From an uncultured Alphaproteobacteria bacterium (GTDB lineage Bacteria > Pseudomonadota > Alphaproteobacteria > CASFRQ01 > SAAU01), in the NCBI GenBank assembly GCA_949296785.1, contig CASFRQ010000181.1, positions 1-7,478 on the forward strand: a stretch of DNA of 7,478 bases. The letters run 5' to 3'. This document shows, piece after piece, positions 1-5,907 of this stretch (position 1 is the stretch's first letter; each line of letters starts with the position of its first letter). Made by a program: the position numbers and the translations under genes. The notes below the pieces were generated by a model that was not told the DNA's origin, did not search any database, and saw nothing but the letters and a program-made list of their open reading frames with translations.

Positions 1-23
1 AACTTTAAAACAAAGGCATAAAA

Positions 24-764
24 ATGAATCTTTTTAAAACAACGGGAAAATCCTTTTCCGAAGACAAAAAGGCATGGACGGCGGATACTTTAAAAACACT
101 TTTTTGGGCGCTGCTCATCGCCATGGGGCTCAGGTCGTGCGTGATGGAGCCTTTCCATATCCCCTCCTCTTCCATGGTGCCTTCCCTTTTAATCGGGGAT
201 TACCTGTTTGTTACAAAATATACCTATGGTTATAGCCGACATTCTTTTCCTTTCAGTCTGCCGTTGGTGCCGGGACATGTTTTTTACACCGCGCCCGAAC
301 GGGGGGATGTGGTGGTTTTCCGCCTGCCTTCCGATGAAAATGTTCACTATATCAAGCGGGTTATCGGTCTGCCCGGGGATAAAATCCAGGTAACGGGCGG
401 CCGTCTGTTTATTAACGGTCAAATGCTGGAACGGGAATTGATTGGCGATAAGTTGACGGATTCGGGCGACGGCACTTTCCAAAATGTTAAGGAATATATG
501 GAAGTTTTGCCGGAGGGGAAAAAACACCTTATCCAAGAGGTATCCGATACTTCCTTAGCGGACGACACCCCCGTCTACACGGTGCCGGAGGGGTATTTTT
601 TCATGATGGGCGACAATCGGGACAATTCCACGGACAGCCGTTTTCCGTCCGTCGGCTATGTGCCGAAGGAAAACATTATCGGAAAGGCGCGTTTCCTCTT
701 TTTCTCTAAGGGGCCGGATTTCCCCTATGTTCGTTGGAATCGTTTGTTTAACAAAGTCAAATAG
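24..764 (+). CDS. lepB: Signal peptidase I (leader peptidase)
   Basis: Membrane-anchored serine protease that removes signal peptides from exported preproteins at the outer face of the inner membrane. Seen: a polar N-terminus, one hydrophobic anchor at about residues 23-40, then the family box PSSSMVPSL with the catalytic Ser at residue 50 directly before Met51. The general-base Lys is residue 111 in YIKRVIGLPGD, and the C-terminal box GDNRDNSTDSR spans 196-206. Length (246 residues) is typical of short alphaproteobacterial LepB with a single anchor, unlike the two-anchor E. coli enzyme. The start is set by an AAAGG at 12-16, seven nt before the ATG. The stop is 14 nt before rnc, so the two are very likely co-transcribed. 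Only 23 nt precede the gene here, so its promoter cannot be judged. Confidence 0.97.
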   Translation: MNLFKTTGKSFSEDKKAWTADTLKTLFWALLIAMGLRSCVMEPFHIPSSSMVPSLLIGDYLFVTKYTYGYSRHSFPFSLPLVPGHVFYTAPERGDVVVFRLPSDENVHYIKRVIGLPGDKIQVTGGRLFINGQMLERELIGDKLTDSGDGTFQNVKEYMEVLPEGKKHLIQEVSDTSLADDTPVYTVPEGYFFMMGDNRDNSTDSRFPSVGYVPKENIIGKARFLFFSKGPDFPYVRWNRLFNKVK

Positions 765-778
765 GGATAAAATGAGTC

Positions 779-1465
779 ATGCATAAAAAAGAAAAGTTGC
801 CTGGTACGGATTTTTCCCATTTGGAAGAGCTGCTGGGATACGACTTTGAAAACAAAACGCTTTTAAGGCAAGTCTTTACCCTTGCGCACGGGCGAAAATC
901 CGACGATTACGAAAGACTGGAATTTTTGGGAGACAGGGTTGTCGGCCTGATTGTCGCCGGTCTTTTATATCTGCATTTTCCAAATGAAGACGAAGGGGAT
1001 TTGGCCAAACGCTTCACCGCTTTGGTAAGGGAGGAGGCCTTGGCGCAACTGGCTCTGGATTTAAAACTGGACACTCTTTTAATCACCAATGAGGAAGAGT
1101 TGCGGCGTAACCCGTCCATTTTATCCGATGTATTTGAGGCTTTGATGGGCGCTTTGTTTTTGGAAAAAGGGTTGGACTTTGCCCGCTCTTTAGTCACGCA
1201 TTTATGGATGCCCTATCTGTTGCAAGATAAAGAGCCTCCCGTGGACGGAAAAACAAAATTGCAGGAAAAGGTACAGAAAAAAGGCCTCCCTCTTCCCAAA
1301 TACAGTTTTGTCAGCAAAGAGGGCGCCGATCACGAACCTGTCTTCGTGATGGAGGTTCAAGTGGAAGGATATCCCCCCGTTCAAGGCAGAGGCCCCTCTA
1401 AACGCCTGGCGGAACAAAAGGCGGCGGAAACCTTTCTGCAAACTTATTTTGACGGGCAGGAATGA
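779..1465 (+). CDS. rnc: Ribonuclease III
   Basis: Double-strand-specific, Mg2+-dependent endoribonuclease that processes rRNA precursors and structured mRNAs in the cytoplasm. The catalytic domain is at about residues 12-150, with the signature ERLEFLGDRV at 45-54. Expected metal and catalytic acids are Glu45, Glu48, Asp52, Glu72 (EGDLAKR), Asp117 and Glu120 (ILSDVFEALMG). A double-stranded-RNA-binding domain occupies about 153-224, ending in the usual KRLAEQKAAETFL helix. Length (228) is normal. An AGGGA at 763-767, overlapping the lepB stop, lies 11 nt before the chosen ATG. An earlier ATG at 772 opens only a four-codon frame (MSHA, then stop), so 779 is the start. Downstream there is an unusually long 252-nt gap before era; these genes often abut or overlap in related bacteria. 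Confidence 0.97.
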   Translation: MHKKEKLPGTDFSHLEELLGYDFENKTLLRQVFTLAHGRKSDDYERLEFLGDRVVGLIVAGLLYLHFPNEDEGDLAKRFTALVREEALAQLALDLKLDTLLITNEEELRRNPSILSDVFEALMGALFLEKGLDFARSLVTHLWMPYLLQDKEPPVDGKTKLQEKVQKKGLPLPKYSFVSKEGADHEPVFVMEVQVEGYPPVQGRGPSKRLAEQKAAETFLQTYFDGQE

Positions 1466-1717
1466 TTTTCCCTCCCCTTTTATTTCCGGCCAAGAAGAAA
1501 GCCGAAAGTTCGCGGGATATAAACAAAAACCTGACGAAAAAGCGAACAAGGAAAAAAGAGAAGGAACAAAACGGGGGAAATTTTAATAAAACGCCAAAAT
1601 GAAAAGTTCTTTCCCTTCCCCTCTAAAAAACAATGGACAGGCGATAACACCGGACAACAGGCAGTTTTAAACACAATTACAGAACAAAAACAGCAAAACA
1701 AGGGCGGTACCTTAAAC

Positions 1718-2683
1718 ATGAGAAAAGAAAACTTTCATATTCCGACGGACAATCAGACTGACAAAACAGACAGACGCTTTTCGGACGCAAACCAAACCCA
1801 TTGCGGTTTTGTCGTCCTTTTGGGGGCGCCGAATGCCGGAAAATCCACTTTATTGAACCGCTTTATCGGGGAAAAAGTTTCTATTGTCAGTCCGAAGGTG
1901 CAAACAACCCGTTCCCGTATCCGAGGGATTTTTGTTCGGGACAACACACAGATTGTCTTCACGGATACGCCCGGCATCTTTAAACCGAAACGCCGGCTGG
2001 ACAGGGCGATGGTCGCTTCCGCTTGGGCCGAGGCGGGAGATGCCGACTGCGCCCTTTTACTGGTAGATGTGAAAAAAGGATTGGATGAAGAAACGAAAAG
2101 CATTATCAAAGGCCTGCAAAAGGCCGGACAAAAGGCTGTCCTCGTCCTCAATAAAATTGATTTGGTGACAAAGGAAAAACTTCTTCCCCTAATTCAAACA
2201 TTCAACGAAACCGGCGCTTTCAGCGACACTTTTATGGTCAGCGCGCAAACCGGGGAAGAGGTGGAGGCTTTACTTTCCTTTCTTATTCGCCGGATGCCAG
2301 TTCAGCCGTTCATGTTCCCTTCAGATCAGGTTTCTGACCTGCCTCAAAGGTTGTTTGCCTCGGAAATCACCCGGGAAAAATTGTTTTTATATTTACAGCA
2401 GGAATTGCCTTACGCCTTAACCGTGGAAACGACTTTATTCCAAGAAAGAGATGACGGTTCTTTACGCATAGAGCAGACAATTTTTGTTCAAAGAGATTCC
2501 CAGAAATCCATCATCTTGGGAAAAAAAGGGGCTATGATAAAGAAAATCGGGGAACAGGCCAGAAAAGAACTCTCTTCTCTCTTAAACACCCCCGTCCATC
2601 TGTTTTTATTCGTCAAAGTACGGGAAAACTGGGCGGACGACCCGGCCAGGTATAAGGATATGGGCCTGGATTTTAATGTGTAA
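1718..2683 (+). CDS. era: GTPase Era, 30S ribosome assembly factor
   Basis: GTP-binding protein that binds 16S rRNA near its 3' end and acts in small-subunit maturation. The GTPase domain shows G1 GAPNAGKS (residues 36-43), the switch/G2 stretch QTTRSRIRG (about 62-70), G3 DTPG (83-86), G4 NKID (145-148) and G5 SAQTG (175-179). The C-terminal type II KH RNA-binding domain includes GKKGAMIKKIG (268-278) and the usual ending with NW and YKDMGLDF. At 321 residues it is about 20 longer than E. coli Era, because a polar tail of roughly 25 residues rich in Asn, Asp, Thr and Gln precedes the G domain. No later ATG, GTG or TTG exists before G1, so 1718 is the best start. The nearest Shine-Dalgarno-like run, AAGGG at 1700-1704, is rather far away (13 nt). 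The same frame stays open upstream to 1535 but offers no standard start codon. Confidence 0.96.
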   Translation: MRKENFHIPTDNQTDKTDRRFSDANQTHCGFVVLLGAPNAGKSTLLNRFIGEKVSIVSPKVQTTRSRIRGIFVRDNTQIVFTDTPGIFKPKRRLDRAMVASAWAEAGDADCALLLVDVKKGLDEETKSIIKGLQKAGQKAVLVLNKIDLVTKEKLLPLIQTFNETGAFSDTFMVSAQTGEEVEALLSFLIRRMPVQPFMFPSDQVSDLPQRLFASEITREKLFLYLQQELPYALTVETTLFQERDDGSLRIEQTIFVQRDSQKSIILGKKGAMIKKIGEQARKELSSLLNTPVHLFLFVKVRENWADDPARYKDMGLDFNV

Positions 2684-2696
2684 AGTATAAAATTTC

Positions 2697-2716
2697 TTTT
2701 CCCCGAAACGGGAAAA
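2697..2716 (+). terminator. Hairpin after era, possible weak terminator
   Basis: Fourteen nt after the era stop, a 7-bp stem (TTTTCCC / GGGAAAA) closes a 6-nt loop. It can be redrawn as CCCG-AAA-CGGG with a bulge. No T-run follows on the + strand, so it is not a textbook intrinsic terminator. It may instead protect an mRNA 3' end or act as a Rho-associated end. Confidence 0.3.
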
Positions 2717-2742
2717 CCGAGAAGAAAATCCCCTGTCCTTCA

Positions 2743-2887
2743 TCCGACAGCTTCTTTAACACGACAGAGCATAGACCAGAGCAAATAAAGGCCGCCTCGT
2801 TCTTTCGTCCGATAGCTTTTTCTACACGAAAGAGGGGCAGCCAGAGCGGATAAAGCCCCCCTCCCCCTCTCCTCCGATAGCTTAACC
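2743..2887. repeat. Degenerate tandem repeat, 65-nt period
   Basis: Two full units and the start of a third begin with TCCGAYAGCTT at 2743, 2808 and 2873, exactly 65 nt apart each time. Inside units one and two, a second shared block CCAGAGC followed by RRATAAAG lies at 2776 and 2841, again 65 nt apart, and an AACACGACAGAG / TACACGAAAGAG block is also shared. Divergence is spread over the whole unit, so this is not a CRISPR with unique spacers. A 65-nt period cannot maintain one reading frame. The block CGGATAAAG links it to the inverted array at 4257-4470. Confidence 0.7.
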
Positions 2888-2955
2888 TTACGGACCGATT
2901 ATTTTTTCCAAAACCGCCCTTTAGATAAAGCAATGAATACTTCCATAGAAGCGGG

Positions 2956-3011
2956 CTTTCTTTCGGCTTGAGTTTCGGCAATTGGAGGGATTTTACCGTA
3001 GCAAAAACGGG
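2956..3011 (+). pseudogene. Weak, internally deleted recO fragment (copy A)
   Basis: The first 24 nt resemble recO 3829-3850 (core TTTCGGC, then TTGAGTTTCGG against recO CTTAGGTTTCGG). The right end (GATTTT...GCAAAAACGG) loosely matches recO GATTTG...CCCAAAACCGG, which would require a deletion of about 35 nt between them. On its own it would be marginal; it is reported because copy B follows directly with the same left edge. Confidence 0.45.
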
Positions 3012-3020
3012 AAAATGAAC

Positions 3021-3110
3021 CTCCTTTCGGCCTTAAACATGCATTAACCTGTCCGCTTGCGCCTTGGGCGACGATGCGGAAGAGTTGGGTATGTTTTGCC
3101 AAAACCAGCG
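3021..3110 (+). pseudogene. Decayed recO fragment (copy B)
   Basis: This 90-nt stretch aligns along its whole length with recO 3828-3920, which encodes LLSALGFGLDLSACALGGDA and onward to PKTG. Exact blocks are TTTCGGCCTTA (3025-3035), ACCTGTCCGCTTGCG (3047-3061 against 3856-3870), CGATGCGGAAGA (3072-3083 against 3881-3892) and CCAAAACC (3099-3106 against 3910-3917). The offset between blocks drifts by 4 nt, showing small deletions, and the aligned recO frame hits TAA at 3045. The segment therefore cannot be translated as RecO and is a remnant. The protein motif is conserved in alphaproteobacterial RecO, so recO is the source and the intergenic copy the derivative. Confidence 0.85.
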
Positions 3111-3121
3111 TCGGAATAATT

Positions 3122-3175
3122 CGCGCTGAGGCGGCGATGCGGAAGATTTAGGATAGTTTCACCCGGCAAAACAAA
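3122..3175 (+). pseudogene. Decayed recO fragment (copy C)
   Basis: A second remnant of the same recO region, lacking the left part. A 17-nt exact block GGCGATGCGGAAGATTT (3133-3149) equals recO 3879-3895. To its left GCGCTGAG matches recO GCGCTTTGG, and to its right the sequence continues as a degraded version of the recO stretch ending in CCCAAAACC. The aligned recO frame meets TAG at 3154-3156. It lies 11 nt after copy B, so the two look like a partly deleted tandem pair. Confidence 0.8.
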
Positions 3176-3287
3176 CCGCCTCAAAAACAAGCCAGGCCTG
3201 ACTTCGCTCCCATATTTGGAAAGAACATCGCCGGCTAATCTTATGACAAACCGGACGCCCCTTTTAATTTCCTAAAAAACATATTTA

Positions 3288-3301
3288 CGGATAAAAAGGA
3301 G
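3288..3301 (-). repeat. 14-nt inverted match to downstream array
   Basis: CGGATAAAAAGGAG here is the exact reverse complement of CTCCTTTTTATCCG in the last, partial unit of the array beyond recO (within 4447-4470). It also shares CGGATAAA with the unit at 2841-2855. It looks like a stray fragment of the same repeat family, lying upstream of recO in the orientation opposite to the downstream array. Confidence 0.5.
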
Positions 3302-3339
3302 GAGAAAAACCGCTTCAACTTATTTAAAAAAAGGAATGT

Positions 3340-3368
3340 TTGAACTTGTTTAAAAAATCGTTTAGACT
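3340..3368 (+). promoter_or_regulatory. Possible sigma70-type promoter of recO
   Basis: TTGAAC (3340-3345) and TAGACT (3363-3368) are separated by 17 nt; each box matches the consensus at 4 of 6 positions. It sits 58 nt before the recO start in AT-rich sequence. recO is cut off from era by more than 700 nt, so a promoter of its own would be expected. Such matches are common by chance in AT-rich DNA. Confidence 0.3.
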
Positions 3369-3375
3369 ACGGGAA

Positions 3376-3410
3376 GCCGTCTTTGAAATTATCAGACAAA
3401 AGCGGACGGC
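3376..3410 (+). promoter_or_regulatory. Inverted repeat in recO leader
   Basis: GCCGTC (3376-3381) and GACGGC (3405-3410) can pair across a 23-nt loop. The structure ends 2 nt before the AAGGA ribosome binding site (3413-3417) that sets the recO start 8 nt further on. It might tune recO translation. A 6-bp stem with a large loop is weak, and no known regulator motif was recognised. Confidence 0.25.
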
Positions 3411-3425
3411 AAAAGGAAAATTCAA

Positions 3426-4127
3426 ATGTTTGAATGGACGGATATCGGACTGATGCTTTCGCGCAAACCGTACGGGGAAAACTTTTTTACCGCGGCGGTA
3501 TTTACCCGTTCCAAAGGACGTTTTCACGGCATAATGCGCGGAAAGAAAAGCTTGACTTTTCAACCGCTCAGCCTGTTGAGAGTAACTTGGAAATCAAGAT
3601 TGGAGGACCAACTCGGCACTTTCACCGCCGAAACGCTTTCCCCGGTCAGCACTTTTTTCCTGGACGACCCCGAAAAACTGAATGCCATTCTGTCCGCCAC
3701 ACAGCTTTTAACAAGCCTGCTGCCGGAAAGAGAGCCTTTTGAAGATTTTTTTTCAAAGACTCTGGAATTTCTGGATGCCCTGCCCTCCGATATCTGGTTG
3801 GAAGAATATATAAGATGGGAAACGGACCTTCTTTCGGCCTTAGGTTTCGGTCTTGACCTGTCCGCTTGCGCTTTGGGTGGCGATGCGGAAGATTTGGGGT
3901 ATGTCTCGCCCAAAACCGGCCGGGCAGTCAGCTTTGAAAAAGCGGGGCCCTGGAAAGACAAACTTTTGCCTCTGCCCGCTTTCCTTTATAAGGAAAACCA
4001 GCAGGGAAAAGCCAGCATGCAAGATCTGAAAAACGGCCTTACCCTGACGGGATACTTTTTGCAAAACCATGCGATGCTTGAAAAGCTGCCTTTGGCCAGA
4101 GGGCGCCTTTTTTCTTCCGAAAGCTAA
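3426..4127 (+). CDS. recO: DNA repair protein RecO
   Basis: RecO loads RecA onto SSB-coated single-stranded DNA, with RecR, in the RecF pathway of gap repair, and anneals complementary strands. The first 80 or so residues form the N-terminal OB-fold (GLMLSRKPYGENFFTAAVFT, then KGRFHGIMRG). The rest is the helical C-terminal domain containing the alphaproteobacterial-style GFGLDLSACALGG at about 139-151, then DLGYVSPKTGRAVS. Only one Cys is present there, so the four-Cys zinc finger of some RecO proteins is absent, as in E. coli. Length (233) is normal. AAGGA at 3413-3417, 8 nt upstream, supports the ATG. It follows era in the usual gene order but after a 742-nt gap. That gap contains decayed copies of recO nt 3828-3920, and the gene's first nine bases also recur at 3336-3344. 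Confidence 0.93.
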   Translation: MFEWTDIGLMLSRKPYGENFFTAAVFTRSKGRFHGIMRGKKSLTFQPLSLLRVTWKSRLEDQLGTFTAETLSPVSTFFLDDPEKLNAILSATQLLTSLLPEREPFEDFFSKTLEFLDALPSDIWLEEYIRWETDLLSALGFGLDLSACALGGDAEDLGYVSPKTGRAVSFEKAGPWKDKLLPLPAFLYKENQQGKASMQDLKNGLTLTGYFLQNHAMLEKLPLARGRLFSSES

Positions 4128-4151
4128 GAAACACTCCTTAAAAACTGACCG

Positions 4152-4175
4152 AAAAGCAAGGGGAACCCGCCTTTT
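4152..4175 (+). terminator. Possible weak terminator after recO
   Basis: An imperfect hairpin about 25 nt after the recO stop pairs AAAAG with CTTTT and GGG with CCC around a GAA loop, with small bulges. The downstream T-run is essentially the right arm (CTTTTATC), so its termination strength is doubtful. Confidence 0.3.
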
Positions 4176-4256
4176 ATCGTAAAAACCGACTGCCGTCCCG
4201 CTCCTTTCAAAGCGGTTTTATCCTTTGTACATCCGCCAAGGTATATCCCTGGGTCC

Positions 4257-4470
4257 GTCAAAACTTCTTTTTATCCGTCCGAACATTATCCTCCGCCGCA
4301 TGGAGTAAAGGGTATTAGAGGCATCAACTTTTTATCCGCTCATGCATTATCCTCTATCGCGCGGAGTCAAACAGATTAGAGTCGTCAACTTCTTTTTATC
4401 TGCTCGCACATCATCCTCCGCTGTGCGGGGTAAAGATATTAGGGCAGCCAGCTCCTTTTTATCCGCCGCC
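4257..4470. repeat. Degenerate tandem array, 61-66-nt units
   Basis: Three full units (4257-4322, 4323-4383, 4384-4446) and a partial fourth (4447-4470) are visible. Each begins with a version of GTCAACTTCTTTTTATCCG, continues with RCATYATCCTC, then a GC-rich centre, and ends in a TATTAGRG-like block. Every full unit contains a 15-nt potential hairpin at 4291-4305, 4352-4366 and 4416-4430. Its arms are CTCC/GGAG, CTCT/GGAG and CTCC/GGGG; in the third unit the stem extends to CTCCGC/GCGGGG. Arm changes keep pairing through T-G wobble. There is no coding potential and no CRISPR-like conserved repeat with unique spacers. The TTTATCCGCTC block is the reverse complement of sequence in the 65-nt array after era. 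Confidence 0.7.
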
Positions 4471-4668
4471 GGCGAACGCCTTTTTCCGCTTTAAGCCTTC
4501 TTTATAAAGGGGAAAGAGGTTGTGTTGCCTTGAAAACCCTTTTGACTCAATCAAAACTGACCGCATCTCCTGACTAAGCGCGAAAACTCCGGCAAAACAT
4601 CCCGGCGGCACCGTCTCTGCGCAACGGCCCCCTCTTTCCGCCTCAAATCCTGTTTTTTATTTGCCGCG

Positions 4669-4702
4669 AAAACAAAAAGGGAAGCCCCTAAGACGCCTCC
4701 CT
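4669..4702 (-). terminator. Intrinsic terminator of mrdA-rodA
   Basis: Read on the minus strand, an 8-bp stem AGGGAGGC / GCTTCCCT (one G-T wobble) with a 9-nt loop is followed directly by TTTTGTTTT. It lies about 45 nt after the rodA stop. On the + strand the wobble becomes an A-C mismatch and the nearest T-run is 7 nt away, so it is oriented to end the minus-strand transcript rather than that of recO. Confidence 0.8.
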
Positions 4703-4746
4703 CAGTCGTTTTTCACATTCTTCTTTCCTACGCAAGAGGAAAAGCC

Positions 4747-5907
4747 TTATTCTTCCGACATTCCGGTGCGGCCGATAACCTTGTCTCGGTTAACATAAGC
4801 GCACTCTATCAGCCCGAAGCTTAAAAACAAAGTCATCAACGCCGTCCCGCCGTAAGACACCAACGGCAAGGGAACTCCCACCACCGGCAACAATCCCATC
4901 ACCATCGCGATATTGATAAACACATACAAAGAAAAATTGATTGTCAGCCCCAACGCCAATACCTTAGTAAAAAAGCTGGTGCATCTGAGCGCGAAAATAA
5001 ATCCGTAAGCAATCACAACAATATATAAAAAGATTAAAAACAGGCAGCCTATCATGCCGAACTCTTCCGCAATCAGGGTAAAAATAAAATCCGTCTGCTT
5101 TTCCGGCAGGAAATTCAAATGGCTCTGCGTTCCCAATCCCAGCCCTTTGCCGAACAAACCACCGGAACCCAAAGCGATTTTGGACTGCATAATATGGTAT
5201 CCCGCTCCTAAAGGGTCTCTTTCGGGCGACAGGAAAGTCAAAACTCTTTCTTTCTGGTAATCATGCAAAAACATCCACCCAAGAGGCAAACAAGCCAGCC
5301 CTATCGCCCCGAACAAACAGAATTTCCAAATCTGCACGCCGGCCATAAACAACAAGGGAACCAAAATGAAAATTAAAAACAAAGCCGTCCCCAAATCCGG
5401 CTGAACCGCAATAAGCAGAAAAGGAACCGCCGTCATCAAAACAGGAGGAATTAAAAAACGCCAAGTCCGCGCCTCACTCAGGTTCGTTTTGTGAAAATAC
5501 CGCGCCAACGCCAGCACCAGCGCAATTTTCATCAGCTCGGAAGGTTGTATCTGCACTACTTTCAAATCAAGCCAGCGCTGAGCCCCCATGCCTTTTTCCC
5601 CCGCGATATCCACGGCGACAAGCAGGCACAAAACAAACCCGTAAAACAAATAGGCGTATTTCATCACCAGCCGTATATCCGCCAATGCCAGGAAAAATAA
5701 AATCCCCACGCTTGCCAGATAGCGATAAAACTGCCGCACCGCCCAAGGCTGAAAACTTTCGTTCGCCGCCGAATACAAAGCCGTCAACCCGATAAAAACA
5801 ATTAAAGAAATAAAAAAGAGATAGGAAAAACTCATATTCAACAGTTTTTCTTTCAAAGAAAGCGAATCATCTCTGTAAAAATAAGAACTTTCTTTAAAAA
5901 ACCTCAT
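4747..5907 (-). CDS. rodA: Rod-shape protein RodA, peptidoglycan polymerase
   Basis: SEDS-family glycosyltransferase that polymerises lipid II into glycan strands during cell elongation, working with PBP2 and the MreB-associated elongasome in the inner membrane. Seen: a polar cytoplasmic N-terminus of about 27 residues followed by roughly ten hydrophobic segments. Family motifs are GAQRWLDL (108-115), IQPSELMK (120-127), QPDLGTAL (169-176), SKIALGSGGLFGKGLG (242-257) and LPEKQTDFIFTLIAEEFG (267-284), with the putative catalytic Asp at 273. GVPLPLVSYGG near the C-terminus is also typical. Length (386) is close to E. coli RodA (370). The ATG overlaps the mrdA stop as ATGA, and an AAAGG (5914-5918 on the + strand) lies about 6 nt before it, so translation is probably coupled to mrdA. 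A terminator lies downstream. Confidence 0.96.
   Translation of the reverse strand: MRFFKESSYFYRDDSLSLKEKLLNMSFSYLFFISLIVFIGLTALYSAANESFQPWAVRQFYRYLASVGILFFLALADIRLVMKYAYLFYGFVLCLLVAVDIAGEKGMGAQRWLDLKVVQIQPSELMKIALVLALARYFHKTNLSEARTWRFLIPPVLMTAVPFLLIAVQPDLGTALFLIFILVPLLFMAGVQIWKFCLFGAIGLACLPLGWMFLHDYQKERVLTFLSPERDPLGAGYHIMQSKIALGSGGLFGKGLGLGTQSHLNFLPEKQTDFIFTLIAEEFGMIGCLFLIFLYIVVIAYGFIFALRCTSFFTKVLALGLTINFSLYVFINIAMVMGLLPVVGVPLPLVSYGGTALMTLFLSFGLIECAYVNRDKVIGRTGMSEE

Larger units (their letters stand above)
2684..3425. other. Gene-free era-recO interval, repeat-rich
   Basis: A 742-nt stretch with no credible gene. From left to right it holds a hairpin just after era, a tandem repeat of exact 65-nt period (2743 onward), decayed fragments of recO (2956-3175), an AT-rich segment with a 14-nt inverted match to the array beyond recO (3288-3301), and the probable recO promoter and leader (3340-3425). 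Minus-strand open frames across 2673-2981 and 2899-3102 are antisense readings of the repeats, show no recognisable domain and have no homologous feel. The interval is about as long as recO itself (702 nt), which is relevant to whether it is a decayed recO duplicate. Confidence 0.7.
4128..4746. other. Gene-free recO-rodA convergent interval
   Basis: A 619-nt stretch between convergent genes with no open frame of note on either strand. It contains a weak hairpin after recO, a degenerate tandem array (4257-4470) and the terminator of the minus-strand pair (4669-4702). Positions 4201-4256 may be one more badly decayed array unit (TTTTATCC and ATCCGCC are recognisable). In 4471-4668 I see nothing specific. 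Confidence 0.7.

Noticed and set aside
772..786. Tiny frame MSHA before rnc
   Set aside because: The ATG is only 4 nt after the AGGGA site and terminates after four codons; most likely incidental.
1480..1719. Minus-strand 79-codon hydrophobic, Cys/Phe-rich frame between rnc and era
   Set aside because: It reflects the A-rich + strand read backwards (TTT and TTC codons); no sound ribosome site or family resemblance.
2743..2887. Resemblance of the 65-nt units to the recO 3' end (GGCCAGAG, then TTCCGAAAGCT)
   Set aside because: Shared blocks are only 5-7 nt and need a 12-nt insertion in each unit; not distinguishable from chance by eye.
2673..2981. Minus-strand 102-codon open frame after era
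   Set aside because: It runs antisense across the 65-nt repeat and overlaps the era end; no recognisable domain, and the repeat period breaks frame, so internal similarity is at the DNA level only.
2899..3102. Minus-strand 67-codon frame whose peptide resembles one antisense to recO
   Set aside because: The resemblance (FRIVAQGASGQV against FRIATQSASGQV) is simply the antisense reading of recO and its decayed copy; it helped reveal the copy but is not a gene.
2743..4470. Possible CRISPR arrays
   Set aside because: The whole unit is diverged evenly, with no short conserved repeat alternating with unique spacers, and no cas gene is present.
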